Shown here one piece after another: positions 18,301 to 25,378 of a DNA stretch of 64,000 bases. The first letter of the stretch is position 1. Each line of letters opens with the position of its first letter. The position numbers and the translations under genes are program-made. The notes beneath the pieces are model-generated. The model searched no databases. It was not told the DNA's origin and saw only the letters and a program-made list of their open reading frames with translations. Source of the DNA: Rhodobacteraceae bacterium Alg231-04 (GTDB lineage: Bacteria; Pseudomonadota; Alphaproteobacteria; Rhodobacterales; Rhodobacteraceae); assembly GCA_900143635.1 (NCBI GenBank), contig FREY01000005.1, positions 62,001 to 126,000 on the forward strand, written 5' to 3'.

Positions 18301-18554
18301 CGCACGAGGATGCCCTTGGCACCTTCCAGTGTCTGTTCAGCGTAGACGTCGACCGACAGCGGATGCTTCAGCGCAACCAGATTGGCCAGCCGCAGCGAGG
18401 GCAGTTTGCCCTCGGCGCGATGCCAGCCTGCCGCAAAAGCGCCGAGGTCACTGTCAGAGAATGACAGCACCACCAGATCGGCCGGAGTCTGGGCCAGATC
18501 CTGCGGGGTATCACTCTCTTCGAGCCCGTGGCTTTCGCGGAAGACGACGTGCAT
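15309..18554 (-). CDS. cobN: Cobaltochelatase subunit CobN
   Basis: CobN is the large subunit of the ATP-dependent CobNST chelatase that inserts Co2+ into hydrogenobyrinic acid a,c-diamide. The 1081-residue protein has VDDYHDLDRTPCHAY, HIGAHGTLEWLPGKAVALS and KGLVIDLWGSATMRTAGEE, typical of CobN/ChlH. It is shorter than the roughly 1270-residue Pseudomonas denitrificans protein, mainly because of a compact N-terminus. CobS and CobT are not nearby. It begins about 150 nt after cobW, the widest gap in the run, which holds a palindromic repeat. Confidence 0.93.
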   Translation of the reverse strand: MHVVFRESHGLEESDTPQDLAQTPADLVVLSFSDSDLGAFAAGWHRAEGKLPSLRLANLVALKHPLSVDVYAEQTLEGAKGILVRLIGGESYWSYGLATLQDLARRKGIALAILPADGRPDERLDELSTLPVSTLRRLQALCEAGGAVAAQAALAQLSLAAGLYAGPVIGLKTTPEHGFYDPAKGVTPSIDAQGQPLALVSFYRSYLTAADTAPVDALIEGLRQRGFAAYGVFAASLKAPAAAAWLRQTLPDLKPAAIINATAFSAQGSDGSASPLSATGCPVFQVALSTARRKDWALADRGLSPADLAMHVVLPEVDGRLFAGVVSFKAPGRKDEDLQYSRFAHQADADRVEAALNKVEGWLRLENLRNADKRLALILSTYPGRDHQLAHAVGLDALASCEAILKALAAAGYAVQAQGNIGLRLMAEELTLPLADYKAALDHLPDSLRDDLTTAWGTPEQDIDCRAGAFHFRALRAGSALIALQPERGEVKTRVDDYHDLDRTPCHAYVAFYLWLQRQADALVHIGAHGTLEWLPGKAVALSQDCWPEALTGALPVAYPFIVNDPGEAAQAKRRIGAATIGHLPPPLAQTNLPEGMARLESLLDEYSTADGLDPARRDRLIGDIRAEAQGTGVEADLGMDDQTSAAEAITRIDAFVCDIKESQYGEGLHIFGTGQCGQDEIAGLITALDGRAVAPGPSGSPYRGRDDVLPTGRNLFTTDPRAVPSRAAQAQGVKLAEELLRRHLQDHGDWPKGLVIDLWGSATMRTAGEEFAMALHLAGLAPKWDANSERVSGFEVIPLALLNRPRIDVTLRVSGLFRDVFPGLAQMFEAAAAALATREESEADNPYLAQTPRVFGPKPGQYGLSMNPHLDDYSEDARQAAGEAWLNASSHAIDAKGDIAPARDALEARLQTTDSFVHLQDLPETDLLVASDYAAHEAGFAAAMARIGQKAPALYHMDATRPDKPQARSLGEEIARVTRARAANPDWATSMMNHGFRGAAEISATLDHMAAFAHLAQVVQQHLFDLYFEATLGRDDLVDFMERENPEALAAMRDRFRALQNAGLWATRRNSIIAALEGAA

Positions 18555-18629
18555 GGCTCAGGCCTTTGCGTTCAGAGTGGCGTGGCAGAAAACGCTGAGG
18601 GCAACGCCTGACCCTGGGTGGGTGCGAAT

Positions 18630-18677
18630 GCGCACTCCCGCGGGGAGGGTCGGGCGCTGCCCGGCCTCTGGCCGGGC
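18630..18677. repeat. REP-like palindromic repeat, copy 1
   Basis: It contains the shared block GGGAGGGTCGGGCGCTGCCC followed by a GCCCGGCC-TCT-GGCCGGGC hairpin. It lies between cobW and cobN. Other copies are at 21159-21208 (inverted) and 37242-37290. Confidence 0.75.
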
Positions 18678-18708
18678 GATGACGCCAGTTTTCTGCCCTC
18701 TGTGCATT

Positions 18709-19743
18709 TTAAGCTCCGAGTTCGGCGCGGATGGCGGCAGCGTCGATATCGTCATGCTCGGCAATGACAACCAGCTGGGTTTTGCGCGCATCGGCGCCCC
18801 AGGGTTTATCATATTGCGCACGCAGACGTTCGCCCACGGCCTGTACCAGCATCCGCATTGGTTTTCCTTCCACCGCGACATAGCCTTTGACGCGCAGGAT
18901 ACTGCGGTCGCGAGCGAGTTTCACGATGGCATCCTGCAACGCCTGCGGATCAGATACTTCACCCATTTCGACCACGATGCTTTCAAAATCGTCATGTTCA
19001 TGGTCGTGATGCCCGTCATGGTGGCTGGGGCGTGCGTCCAGATCGTCTTCGGCGGCAGCGTTCAGCCCCAGCACGATGCGCGGATCGATGACACCTTCGG
19101 ACATCGGCAGGATCGGCAAGTTGCGCGGGCTTTGCGCGGCGATGACTTCGCGGGCTTTTTCCACACCGTCCTTGCCGGCCAAATCGGCCTTGGACAGCAG
19201 GATGATGTCAGCGCAGGAGATCTGATCCTCGAAGACCTCGGACAGGGGTGTTTCGTGGTCGATGCTGTCGTCTGCCTCGCGCTGGGCATCCACCGCAGCC
19301 ACGTCGGTGGCAAAGCGGCCTGCGGCAACGGCTTCGGCGTCGGCCAGCGCAATCACGCCGTCAACGGTAATGCGCGAGCGGATCGCGGGCCAGTCAAAGG
19401 CCTTGAGCAGCGGTTTCGGCAGCGCCAGACCGGAAGTTTCGATCAGGATATGCTCGGGCGGGGTGGGCATCGCCATCAGCGCTTCGATGGTGGGAATGAA
19501 GTCATCCGCCACGGTGCAGCAGATGCAGCCGTTTGCCAGCTCGACGATGTTGTTTTCGGGGCAGTTCTCATCGGCGCAGGACTTCAGGATGTCACCATCC
19601 ACGCCGGCGGTGCCGAATTCATTGACCACAACGCCCAGACGTTTGCCCTGCGGGTTCTGCATCAGGTGACGGATCAGCGTGGTTTTGCCCGCGCCCAGAA
19701 AGCCGGTGACGACAGTGACGGGGATCTTGTTCAGATCGCTCAT
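18709..19743 (-). CDS. cobW: CobW GTPase / metallochaperone
   Basis: CobW is a G3E-family GTPase thought to hand Co2+ to the chelatase. The 344-residue protein has Walker A VVTGFLGAGKTTLI, the metal-binding NGCICCTV (CxCC), LLSKADL as the guanine-binding region, and a His-rich loop PSHHDGHHDHEHDD before the C-terminal CobW domain. It sits 3 nt after the DUF1636 gene and upstream of cobN, in keeping with a cobalt-delivery role. Confidence 0.93.
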   Translation of the reverse strand: MSDLNKIPVTVVTGFLGAGKTTLIRHLMQNPQGKRLGVVVNEFGTAGVDGDILKSCADENCPENNIVELANGCICCTVADDFIPTIEALMAMPTPPEHILIETSGLALPKPLLKAFDWPAIRSRITVDGVIALADAEAVAAGRFATDVAAVDAQREADDSIDHETPLSEVFEDQISCADIILLSKADLAGKDGVEKAREVIAAQSPRNLPILPMSEGVIDPRIVLGLNAAAEDDLDARPSHHDGHHDHEHDDFESIVVEMGEVSDPQALQDAIVKLARDRSILRVKGYVAVEGKPMRMLVQAVGERLRAQYDKPWGADARKTQLVVIAEHDDIDAAAIRAELGA

Positions 19744-19746
19744 GGA

Positions 19747-20127
19747 TTACTCCTCAGACGGGAAAGCGGCCGGCGGGATGCGGGCGACGGATTGTTTGCG
19801 GAAAGGGACGGGGCGTTCGCGCCAAGGCACCAGCCCGTCAGATGTGGCTGCATAGGCGGCAGAGCCGGTCAGGATATCAGACAGATGCGCGTCCGGGTCC
19901 ATGTCGCCGTAGATATAGCTCCAGCGTTCTTCGCCGCCGGTCAGCGCGACCGAACAGCCGCGTGAGCAGGCCGAAAGACATTTGACGCCGCGCAGGGTCA
20001 CGCCTTCGGGCATGCCGGCTTCTTTCAGGGCGTCGAACATCACGGCGCCGGGGCGGGGCGCCTCGGGGTCTTCGTCGCTGCCGGATTTGCGGCAGGTCAG
20101 GCAAACGGTCAGGGTCACATTGGACAT
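19747..20127 (-). CDS. DUF1636 thioredoxin-like [2Fe-2S] protein (copy B)
   Basis: The 126-residue protein has TVCLTCRKSG at the N-terminus and KCLSACSRGC near residue 55, a ferredoxin-like cysteine pattern. It is the first gene behind the third cobalamin riboswitch and is followed by cobW after 3 nt. The ATG at 20127 is chosen because MSNVTLTVCLTC is the natural N-terminus; in-frame ATGs at 20193 and 20163 would add a Pro/Arg-rich leader. It differs clearly from copy A at 6.6 kb. Confidence 0.82.
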   Translation of the reverse strand: MSNVTLTVCLTCRKSGSDEDPEAPRPGAVMFDALKEAGMPEGVTLRGVKCLSACSRGCSVALTGGEERWSYIYGDMDPDAHLSDILTGSAAYAATSDGLVPWRERPVPFRKQSVARIPPAAFPSEE

Positions 20128-20252
20128 GGCCGCGGGCACCTCTCTCTTTTTCCTCGGGGGCATCGCGGGGCTGGGCCAGCGAGGGGGCGGCATGCGCGGT
20201 CCCTCTACCGGTCGCGGAACACCCCGTCCGCCCGTTATACTCCTCCTTCGTT

Positions 20253-20425
20253 GGCAGGTCTCCCGGCTTGCGGATGCCAAGGCTTGCGCCTCTGCGGCCC
20301 TCCTGCCTTCCCGAGCGAATGCTCAGTGGCATGGCGGCCTCTCCGGTCACGGTCGCGGGGGCGGCTGTGCTTGGGCCTTTCGGCCTGTCACATTCCCTCT
20401 TCGCCTGCGTTGCCGCAGGAACCAA
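20253..20425 (-). promoter_or_regulatory. Cobalamin riboswitch upstream of the DUF1636-cobW-cobN run
   Basis: On the minus strand: GGTTCCTGCGGC, GAAGAGGGAATGTGACAGG, the core CCCCCGCGACCGTGACCGG, GCCACTGAGC with GGGAAGGC, and the B12 box AAGCCGGGAGACCTGCC ending at 20253. An unusually strong GGAGGAG follows 9 nt later but has no start codon at proper distance. Confidence 0.92.
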
Positions 20426-20456
20426 CGAAAACCCCTTGCGCCATGGGCCCTGTCTT

Positions 20457-20462
20457 TGTCAA
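20457..20462 (-). promoter_or_regulatory. Candidate -35 element for the cob run
   Basis: TTGACA on the minus strand lies about 30 nt before the riboswitch. A matching -10 is not convincing, so this is tentative. Confidence 0.3.
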
Positions 20463-20492
20463 GACATGGGGTCTGACAGAAGGAGTGGTCTG

Positions 20493-21128
20493 GTGAGCGA
20501 TAAGTCTGAAAGCGGCATCTCGGAAGAGGAAGCGGCACGCCATGCCGCAAAGATGGCCAAGAAGAAAGCGGCGCGCGACCGCATGATGGAGAAAAAGGAC
20601 GGCGAGAAGGGTCTGATCATCGTCCATACCGGGCCCGGCAAGGGGAAATCCTCTTCCGGATTCGGCATGATCATGCGCTGCATTGCGCATGGGATGCCTT
20701 CGGCCGTTGTGCAGTTCATCAAGGGGGGATGGCAAACTGGCGAGCGCACCCTGATCGAAGAGAACTTCGCCGATCTGTGCCAGTTCTACGCCATGGGTGA
20801 AGGTTTTACCTGGGAGACACAGGACAAGAGCCGCGACATTGCCGCCGCCAAGGCCGGCTGGGAGAAAGCCAAGGAGATGATCCTGGATCCCGGCAATACC
20901 ATGGTGCTGCTGGACGAGATCAATATCGCTCTGCGCTATGAGTATCTGGATCTGGACGAGGTCGTCGCCTTTCTGCGCGATGAAAAGCCCGAGATGACCC
21001 ATGTGGTTCTGACCGGCCGCAATGCCAAGGAGGAGCTGATCGAGATTGCCGATCTGGTCACCGAGATGGCGCAGGTGAAACACCCGTTCCGCGCCGGTAT
21101 CAAGGCTCAGAAAGGCGTCGAGTTCTAG
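20493..21128 (+). CDS. cobO: Cob(I)yrinic acid a,c-diamide adenosyltransferase
   Basis: CobO transfers the 5'-deoxyadenosyl group from ATP to cobalt. The 211-residue protein has a basic N-terminal helix (AAKMAKKKAARDRMMEKK), the P-loop VHTGPGKGKSSSGFG and MVLLDEINIALRY (Walker B). The start is GTG with AGAAGGAG 8 nt upstream; there is no ATG in the right place. It reads away from the riboswitch-controlled cob run and has no riboswitch of its own. Confidence 0.92.
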   Translation: MSDKSESGISEEEAARHAAKMAKKKAARDRMMEKKDGEKGLIIVHTGPGKGKSSSGFGMIMRCIAHGMPSAVVQFIKGGWQTGERTLIEENFADLCQFYAMGEGFTWETQDKSRDIAAAKAGWEKAKEMILDPGNTMVLLDEINIALRYEYLDLDEVVAFLRDEKPEMTHVVLTGRNAKEELIEIADLVTEMAQVKHPFRAGIKAQKGVEF

Positions 21129-21158
21129 AGCTCTCAAAACGCCTCATAATAGTGTTTC

Positions 21159-21208
21159 GCCCGGCCGACAGGCCGGGCAGCGCCCGACCCTCCCCATGGG
21201 AGGGCGCT
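21159..21208. repeat. REP-like palindromic repeat, copy 2 (inverted)
   Basis: The reverse complement of the copy-1 block, with GCCCGGCC/GGCCGGGC arms and an additional AGCGCCCTCCC stretch. It lies between the convergent ends of cobO and glpD, where it could serve as a terminator for both. Confidence 0.78.
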
Positions 21209-21246
21209 ATCGCACCCGCCCAGGCTCAGGCGCTGCCCTTACCGAT

Positions 21247-22824
21247 CTACACGGCCTGATTGTGCGATCGGGACAGGACATAGTCCGTGACTGCGGCCTG
21301 TTGCGCCGCGTCCAGTCGCAGCCCCAGTTTGGTGCGGCGCCACAGATAATCTTCGCCGCTGCGCACCCATTCTTTGGCGATGGCCCAGTCCAATTCCCGC
21401 GCCGTGATGGTCGCGTCAAAATCCTGTCCCAGATCTTTTGCGGACTTGGCATCGCGCAGAACCTGCCAGGCCTCGGTGCCGTAGGCGCGGATCAGGCGGC
21501 GCGTGGCGTAAGGAGAAAGGAAGGAGTAATCTTCGGCGAGCCTATCGGTCAGCAAGGCCACATCCCCGACCGGAAAATCACCCCCCGGCAGCGCTTTGCC
21601 TGCAGTCCAAGAATGTGACGTCTGTGGAAAGACGGTCGTGATCTTCTCCAGAGCAGCCTCGGCGAGTTTGCGGTAGGTGGTGATCTTGCCGCCAAAGACG
21701 TTCAGCAGCGGGGCTGCGTCCTGATCCAGCGTCAGCACATATTCGCGGGTTGCAGCGGTGGCCGAACTGGCGCCGTCATCATAGAGCGGGCGCACGCCGG
21801 AATAGGTCCAGACCACATCGTCGCGGCTGAGGGGTTTCTCAAAATACTCTGACGCAAACTTGGCCAGATAGTCCTGCTCTGCCTCGGTGCAAACCGGCGC
21901 AGTGTCTGCGGCGTCATGGTCGGCATCTGTGGTGCCGATCAGGGTGAAATCTTCCTCGTAAGGTATGGCAAAGATGATCCGCCCGTCGGTGCCTTGGAAG
22001 AAATAGCAGCGCCCGTGGTCAAACAGAGATGGCACCACGATATGGCTGCCGCGCACTAGCCGTACGGTCTCGCGGCTTTGAACGCCTAGCGTGCCCTTCA
22101 GCAGATCGGCCACCCATGGCCCGCCCGCATTGACCAGCATTTTTGCGCGGCGGATGGTTTCGGATCCGGTGGCATGGTCCTTCAGCGTGACCTGCCAGTG
22201 ATCCACGTGGCGTTTGGCGGCGACAACTTCGGTCCGGGTCAGAATCTCGGCACCGCGCGCAGCAGCATCGCGGGCGTTCAGCACGACGAGCCGTGCGTCC
22301 TCGACCCAGCAGTCAGAATACTCAAAGGCGGTTTTGAATTTTCCCTTCAGTGGTGAGCCTGCTTCGTCCTGCGTCAGGTCCAGCCTGCGGGTGCCGGGCA
22401 GCAGCTCGCGCCTGCCCAGTGCGTCATACAAAAACAGCCCCAGTCGGATCAGCCAGGCCGGGCGGCGGCCACGCATCCATGGCATGACCAGCGACAACAG
22501 CCGCGAGGTAGGTGTGTCACTGTCAAACCGCATGTCACGATGAAACGGCAGCACAAAGCGCATCGGCCAGGAGATATGCGGCATCATCTGCAACAACACT
22601 TCGCGCTCCTTCAGGGCCTCACTCACAAGGCGGAACTCAAAAAACTCCAGATAGCGCAGCCCGCCGTGAAACAGTTTGGTCGAGGCCGAGGAGGTTGCCG
22701 AGGCCAGATCGCCTTTTTCCGCCAAGGTGACAGACAGGCCGCGCCCGGCGGCGTCACGCGCAATGCCACAGCCGTTGATGCCGCCGCCGATGATCAATAG
22801 ATCGGATATTTCTGCGTCAGACAT
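21247..22824 (-). CDS. glpD: Aerobic glycerol-3-phosphate dehydrogenase
   Basis: GlpD oxidises glycerol-3-phosphate to DHAP, passing electrons to quinone at the inner membrane. The 525-residue protein starts with the FAD-binding LLIIGGGINGCGIARDAAGRG region and has STKLFHGGLRYLE, TDADHD and NVFGGKITTYRKLAE, all family signatures. It overlaps glpR by 8 nt and is expected to be repressed by it. No glycerol kinase or transporter gene is adjacent. Confidence 0.93.
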   Translation of the reverse strand: MSDAEISDLLIIGGGINGCGIARDAAGRGLSVTLAEKGDLASATSSASTKLFHGGLRYLEFFEFRLVSEALKEREVLLQMMPHISWPMRFVLPFHRDMRFDSDTPTSRLLSLVMPWMRGRRPAWLIRLGLFLYDALGRRELLPGTRRLDLTQDEAGSPLKGKFKTAFEYSDCWVEDARLVVLNARDAAARGAEILTRTEVVAAKRHVDHWQVTLKDHATGSETIRRAKMLVNAGGPWVADLLKGTLGVQSRETVRLVRGSHIVVPSLFDHGRCYFFQGTDGRIIFAIPYEEDFTLIGTTDADHDAADTAPVCTEAEQDYLAKFASEYFEKPLSRDDVVWTYSGVRPLYDDGASSATAATREYVLTLDQDAAPLLNVFGGKITTYRKLAEAALEKITTVFPQTSHSWTAGKALPGGDFPVGDVALLTDRLAEDYSFLSPYATRRLIRAYGTEAWQVLRDAKSAKDLGQDFDATITARELDWAIAKEWVRSGEDYLWRRTKLGLRLDAAQQAAVTDYVLSRSHNQAV

Positions 22825-23602
22825 TCGGTTTGCTTTCGGTTTTACTGGTTACATAGATACGCGTGCCTGCCGCTGCGGCGGCCTTGGCAAAAGGGGCGGG
22901 GACGGGGCGGTCCGTGATGATCATGTCCAGATCCGCAGCGCCGCAAATCCTCACCGGGGCGGAATGGGCGAATTTGCTGCCGTCGCAGATCAGGATCTTC
23001 TGGCGCGCATTGGCGAGGATCGCGCGCGACACCGCGACCTCGCGGGCGTCGTGATCCAGGATGGCGCCATCGTCGTCCAAAGCAGAGGCGCCGATAATGG
23101 CATAATCCACTTTGTAGCGCGCAAAAAAGGCGCTGGCGTCCTCGCCGACAATGGCGCCGTCGCTTTGACGAATGGCGCCACCTGCGACAATCAGATCCTG
23201 CGCCTGCCCACCCATCATCAAGTTGATAATATTGATGTTGTTGGACAGAACGGTCAGCCCCTGATGCGCCGCTAAGGCGCGCGCCACCTGTTCTGTCGAA
23301 GTGCCGATATTGAGGCTGAGCGAACAGTTTTCGGGGATCAGCTCGGCCACTTGTGCGGCCATTGCCTGTTTGGCGGATGCATTCAGCAGGCGTCGGTCGG
23401 CATAGGCGCGGCTGGCACCAGCGCTGACGCGCACCGCGCCGCCGTGCACACGGGACAGTTTTGCCTGTGCGCTCAGGTCACGCAGGTCGGTCCGAATGGT
23501 CTGCAGTGAAACACCAAACCGGGCAGAGAGATCCTCCACCTCGACGCGCCCCCGCCGGTCAAGGAGGGCCAGGATCTCGCTGTGTCGGGTTTCTGCAGTC
23601 AT
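22817..23602 (-). CDS. glpR: DeoR-family repressor GlpR
   Basis: The 261-residue protein has an N-terminal DeoR helix-turn-helix (RHSEILALLDRRGRVEVEDL, SLQTIRTDLRDL) and a sugar-phosphate sensor domain with LNIGTSTEQVARAL and VGEDASAFF. Location directly ahead of glpD implies glycerol-3-phosphate as the inducer. The upstream region carries phased CTTTC repeats that may be its operator. Confidence 0.88.
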   Translation of the reverse strand: MTAETRHSEILALLDRRGRVEVEDLSARFGVSLQTIRTDLRDLSAQAKLSRVHGGAVRVSAGASRAYADRRLLNASAKQAMAAQVAELIPENCSLSLNIGTSTEQVARALAAHQGLTVLSNNINIINLMMGGQAQDLIVAGGAIRQSDGAIVGEDASAFFARYKVDYAIIGASALDDDGAILDHDAREVAVSRAILANARQKILICDGSKFAHSAPVRICGAADLDMIITDRPVPAPFAKAAAAAGTRIYVTSKTESKPNV

Positions 23603-23631
23603 CGCGCTCGCCTTCGTTTTCCGTCTAATGG

Positions 23632-23658
23632 CTTTCTATATCTTTCGTTTATCTTTCG
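23632..23658. promoter_or_regulatory. Phased direct repeats upstream of glpR (candidate GlpR operator)
   Basis: TATCTTTCG occurs at 23639-23647 and 23650-23658, 11 bp apart, and a third CTTTC lies at 23632-23636. Helical-turn spacing of direct repeats fits DeoR-family binding. The assignment is inferred from position. Confidence 0.5.
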
Positions 23659-23783
23659 CAATATGGCCATTGGAGCGCGCTGATCGAGAGGCGTTCGTCA
23701 GACCGGCCTTTCCTTTCTTTGGCTTCGCCCTAGTTGAATCTGAACTAGTACACTAAAAACAAAGGATAAAGGCGGAGGGAGAA

Positions 23784-24287
23784 ATGCGAAGGACATTGGG
23801 GTTTTCTGCGCTTGCATGGGCTTTCGCTGGTGGCATGGCCGGTCAGGTGACAGCTGCGGAATGGGTGTTGGGAATCGGTGCCGATGATGCCTTCGATGCG
23901 CACAACAAAGTTGTAGCAGCGGTGCTGGCTGAGTATCACTCGGATCCGTTCCGGACCTATGGGCGCACGGCACTGTCATGGATGGCGGCGGTTCAGGCGG
24001 ATGCGGATGGGGATGTTCTGGGGGTCGCGGGGGTGTATTTCCTCAGCCGTGTTCGCGACAGCCGCTGGATCGTCGAAGGCAGTCTGGGGGCGGGTGCGCT
24101 GCATCAGGGCAGCAATCCCTACAAAGAGGGGGACACGTTCCAGTTCCGCACTTCAATCGGTGCAGGCTACGAGCTGCTGAGCGGCGCCCGTATTTCGGTC
24201 AGTATCGACCATTTGTTCGACAAGAACTTCCAAAATCACAATCCGGGAACAGAAAGCGTGATGCTGCGCTATACACGGCCATTCTGA
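23784..24287 (+). CDS. PagL-like lipid A deacylase family protein, catalytic serine not seen
   Basis: The 167-residue protein has a signal peptide ending near GQVTAAEW and then alternating strands typical of a small outer-membrane barrel. The C-terminal region with SIDHLFDKNFQNHNPGTESV resembles the PagL end (H-x-S-N...NPG...E) and finishes with aromatic RYTRPF. The catalytic His and a downstream Glu are present. The residue two after His, Ser in PagL, is Phe here. It may therefore be inactive as a deacylase or structural. The gene stands alone. Confidence 0.6.
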   Translation: MRRTLGFSALAWAFAGGMAGQVTAAEWVLGIGADDAFDAHNKVVAAVLAEYHSDPFRTYGRTALSWMAAVQADADGDVLGVAGVYFLSRVRDSRWIVEGSLGAGALHQGSNPYKEGDTFQFRTSIGAGYELLSGARISVSIDHLFDKNFQNHNPGTESVMLRYTRPF

Positions 24288-24296
24288 CACTGAAGG

Positions 24297-25376
24297 TCAG
24301 GCCAGAGGCACCAGATGATTGTCCCAAGCAAGGGGGTGATCACCCAAATGGTGAACTGTTTCCCCGGTTAACTCAAGCACTTGACCCGATCCTGACGTGG
24401 CCGTCATCCCACGGGACGACGCGGCCAGACCGCAGACATCGCGGATGTGATGCTGCGCTTCCATCTGGCCGGACGTGGTCTCAAACACCTGCACAACACC
24501 GCCGCGAGGCGAGGTCACGGCGATCTGTGATCCGCCTTTGGTAAAGGCAAGCGAGCCGCCATACCCATTGAGGTTGCGGGTGCGCGGATCATCTGCACCC
24601 AGAAGCCGCAGGTTTTCACCGGGACGATGCAGGCCGACAATCGGCACAACATCACCGCTATCCCCTTGCCATTGCATCGCGAATCCGGTGGTTCCGTCGG
24701 CGGCCATGCTGAGGTGGCGGATGGAGTTCTGCGCCAGGTCCGGTTCCAGCTCCAGCAGGTCCTGCTGCTGGCCGTCAAAGGACAGGTAGCTGAGGTTGGG
24801 GCGCATATCGCCAAGGTTCAGTTTGGCGCGTCCGCTGTCGGGGTGGGTTTCGATGCCACCGTTTGCCACCACTAGCCCCGGTGCATCACGGCGCAGGCGC
24901 ATGTCATGGGGGCCGATGCCGCCGGATGCGAAGGCCCCGGCGCGGCGGTAGCCTGCGGATACATCCCAGATGCCAATCACCCCGCGGGCGTTGTCATAGT
25001 CATTTTCGGTGGTGAACAGCAGGCTTCCGTCCGGTGAGAAAACGCCGTGACCATAAAAATGGAGGCCTTCTTCGGGTTCCAGACGGGCGATGCGGCTGCC
25101 GGAGGTGCAATCGATCACATCAGCAAAGCGACCGGGGCGGCGGGCAAAGGCCACCGCCTCGGCGCGGGTGGGGTGTGCGGCGGCGGCGTGGCCGCGATCG
25201 GGCAAGGGCAGGCGGAACAGCAGGGAGCCGTCTGCGCCAAGGGCGCCCAGAAAATAGCGCCCGTCACCGGCCTTGCCCGCTGATAGGAAGGCTGGCCCGC
25301 CAATGTCGGCCCAGCTGACGGCTGGTGCCGCGCCGGCAGCCAGGAGCCCTGCCAGAAATCGGCGCCGTGAGGTCAT
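24297..25376 (-). CDS. DUF1513 Tat-exported protein
   Basis: The 359-residue protein has a twin-arginine signal (SRRRFLAGLLAAGAAPA) followed by a beta-propeller-like domain with FYGHGVFSPDGSLLFTTEND and GIGPHDMRL. DUF1513 proteins usually follow imelysin and diheme-oxidoreductase genes, as here, and are thought to act in periplasmic iron handling; their chemistry is unknown. The start is 2 nt after the upstream imelysin stop, so it is the last gene of the bfd-bfr operon. Confidence 0.82.
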   Translation of the reverse strand: MTSRRRFLAGLLAAGAAPAVSWADIGGPAFLSAGKAGDGRYFLGALGADGSLLFRLPLPDRGHAAAAHPTRAEAVAFARRPGRFADVIDCTSGSRIARLEPEEGLHFYGHGVFSPDGSLLFTTENDYDNARGVIGIWDVSAGYRRAGAFASGGIGPHDMRLRRDAPGLVVANGGIETHPDSGRAKLNLGDMRPNLSYLSFDGQQQDLLELEPDLAQNSIRHLSMAADGTTGFAMQWQGDSGDVVPIVGLHRPGENLRLLGADDPRTRNLNGYGGSLAFTKGGSQIAVTSPRGGVVQVFETTSGQMEAQHHIRDVCGLAASSRGMTATSGSGQVLELTGETVHHLGDHPLAWDNHLVPLA

Positions 25377-25378
25377 AG

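Noticed and set aside
15309-18554. Truncated cobN
   Set aside because: It is shorter than the classic Pseudomonas denitrificans CobN, but conserved blocks from N- to C-terminus are present and both ends fit the operon, so it is called intact.
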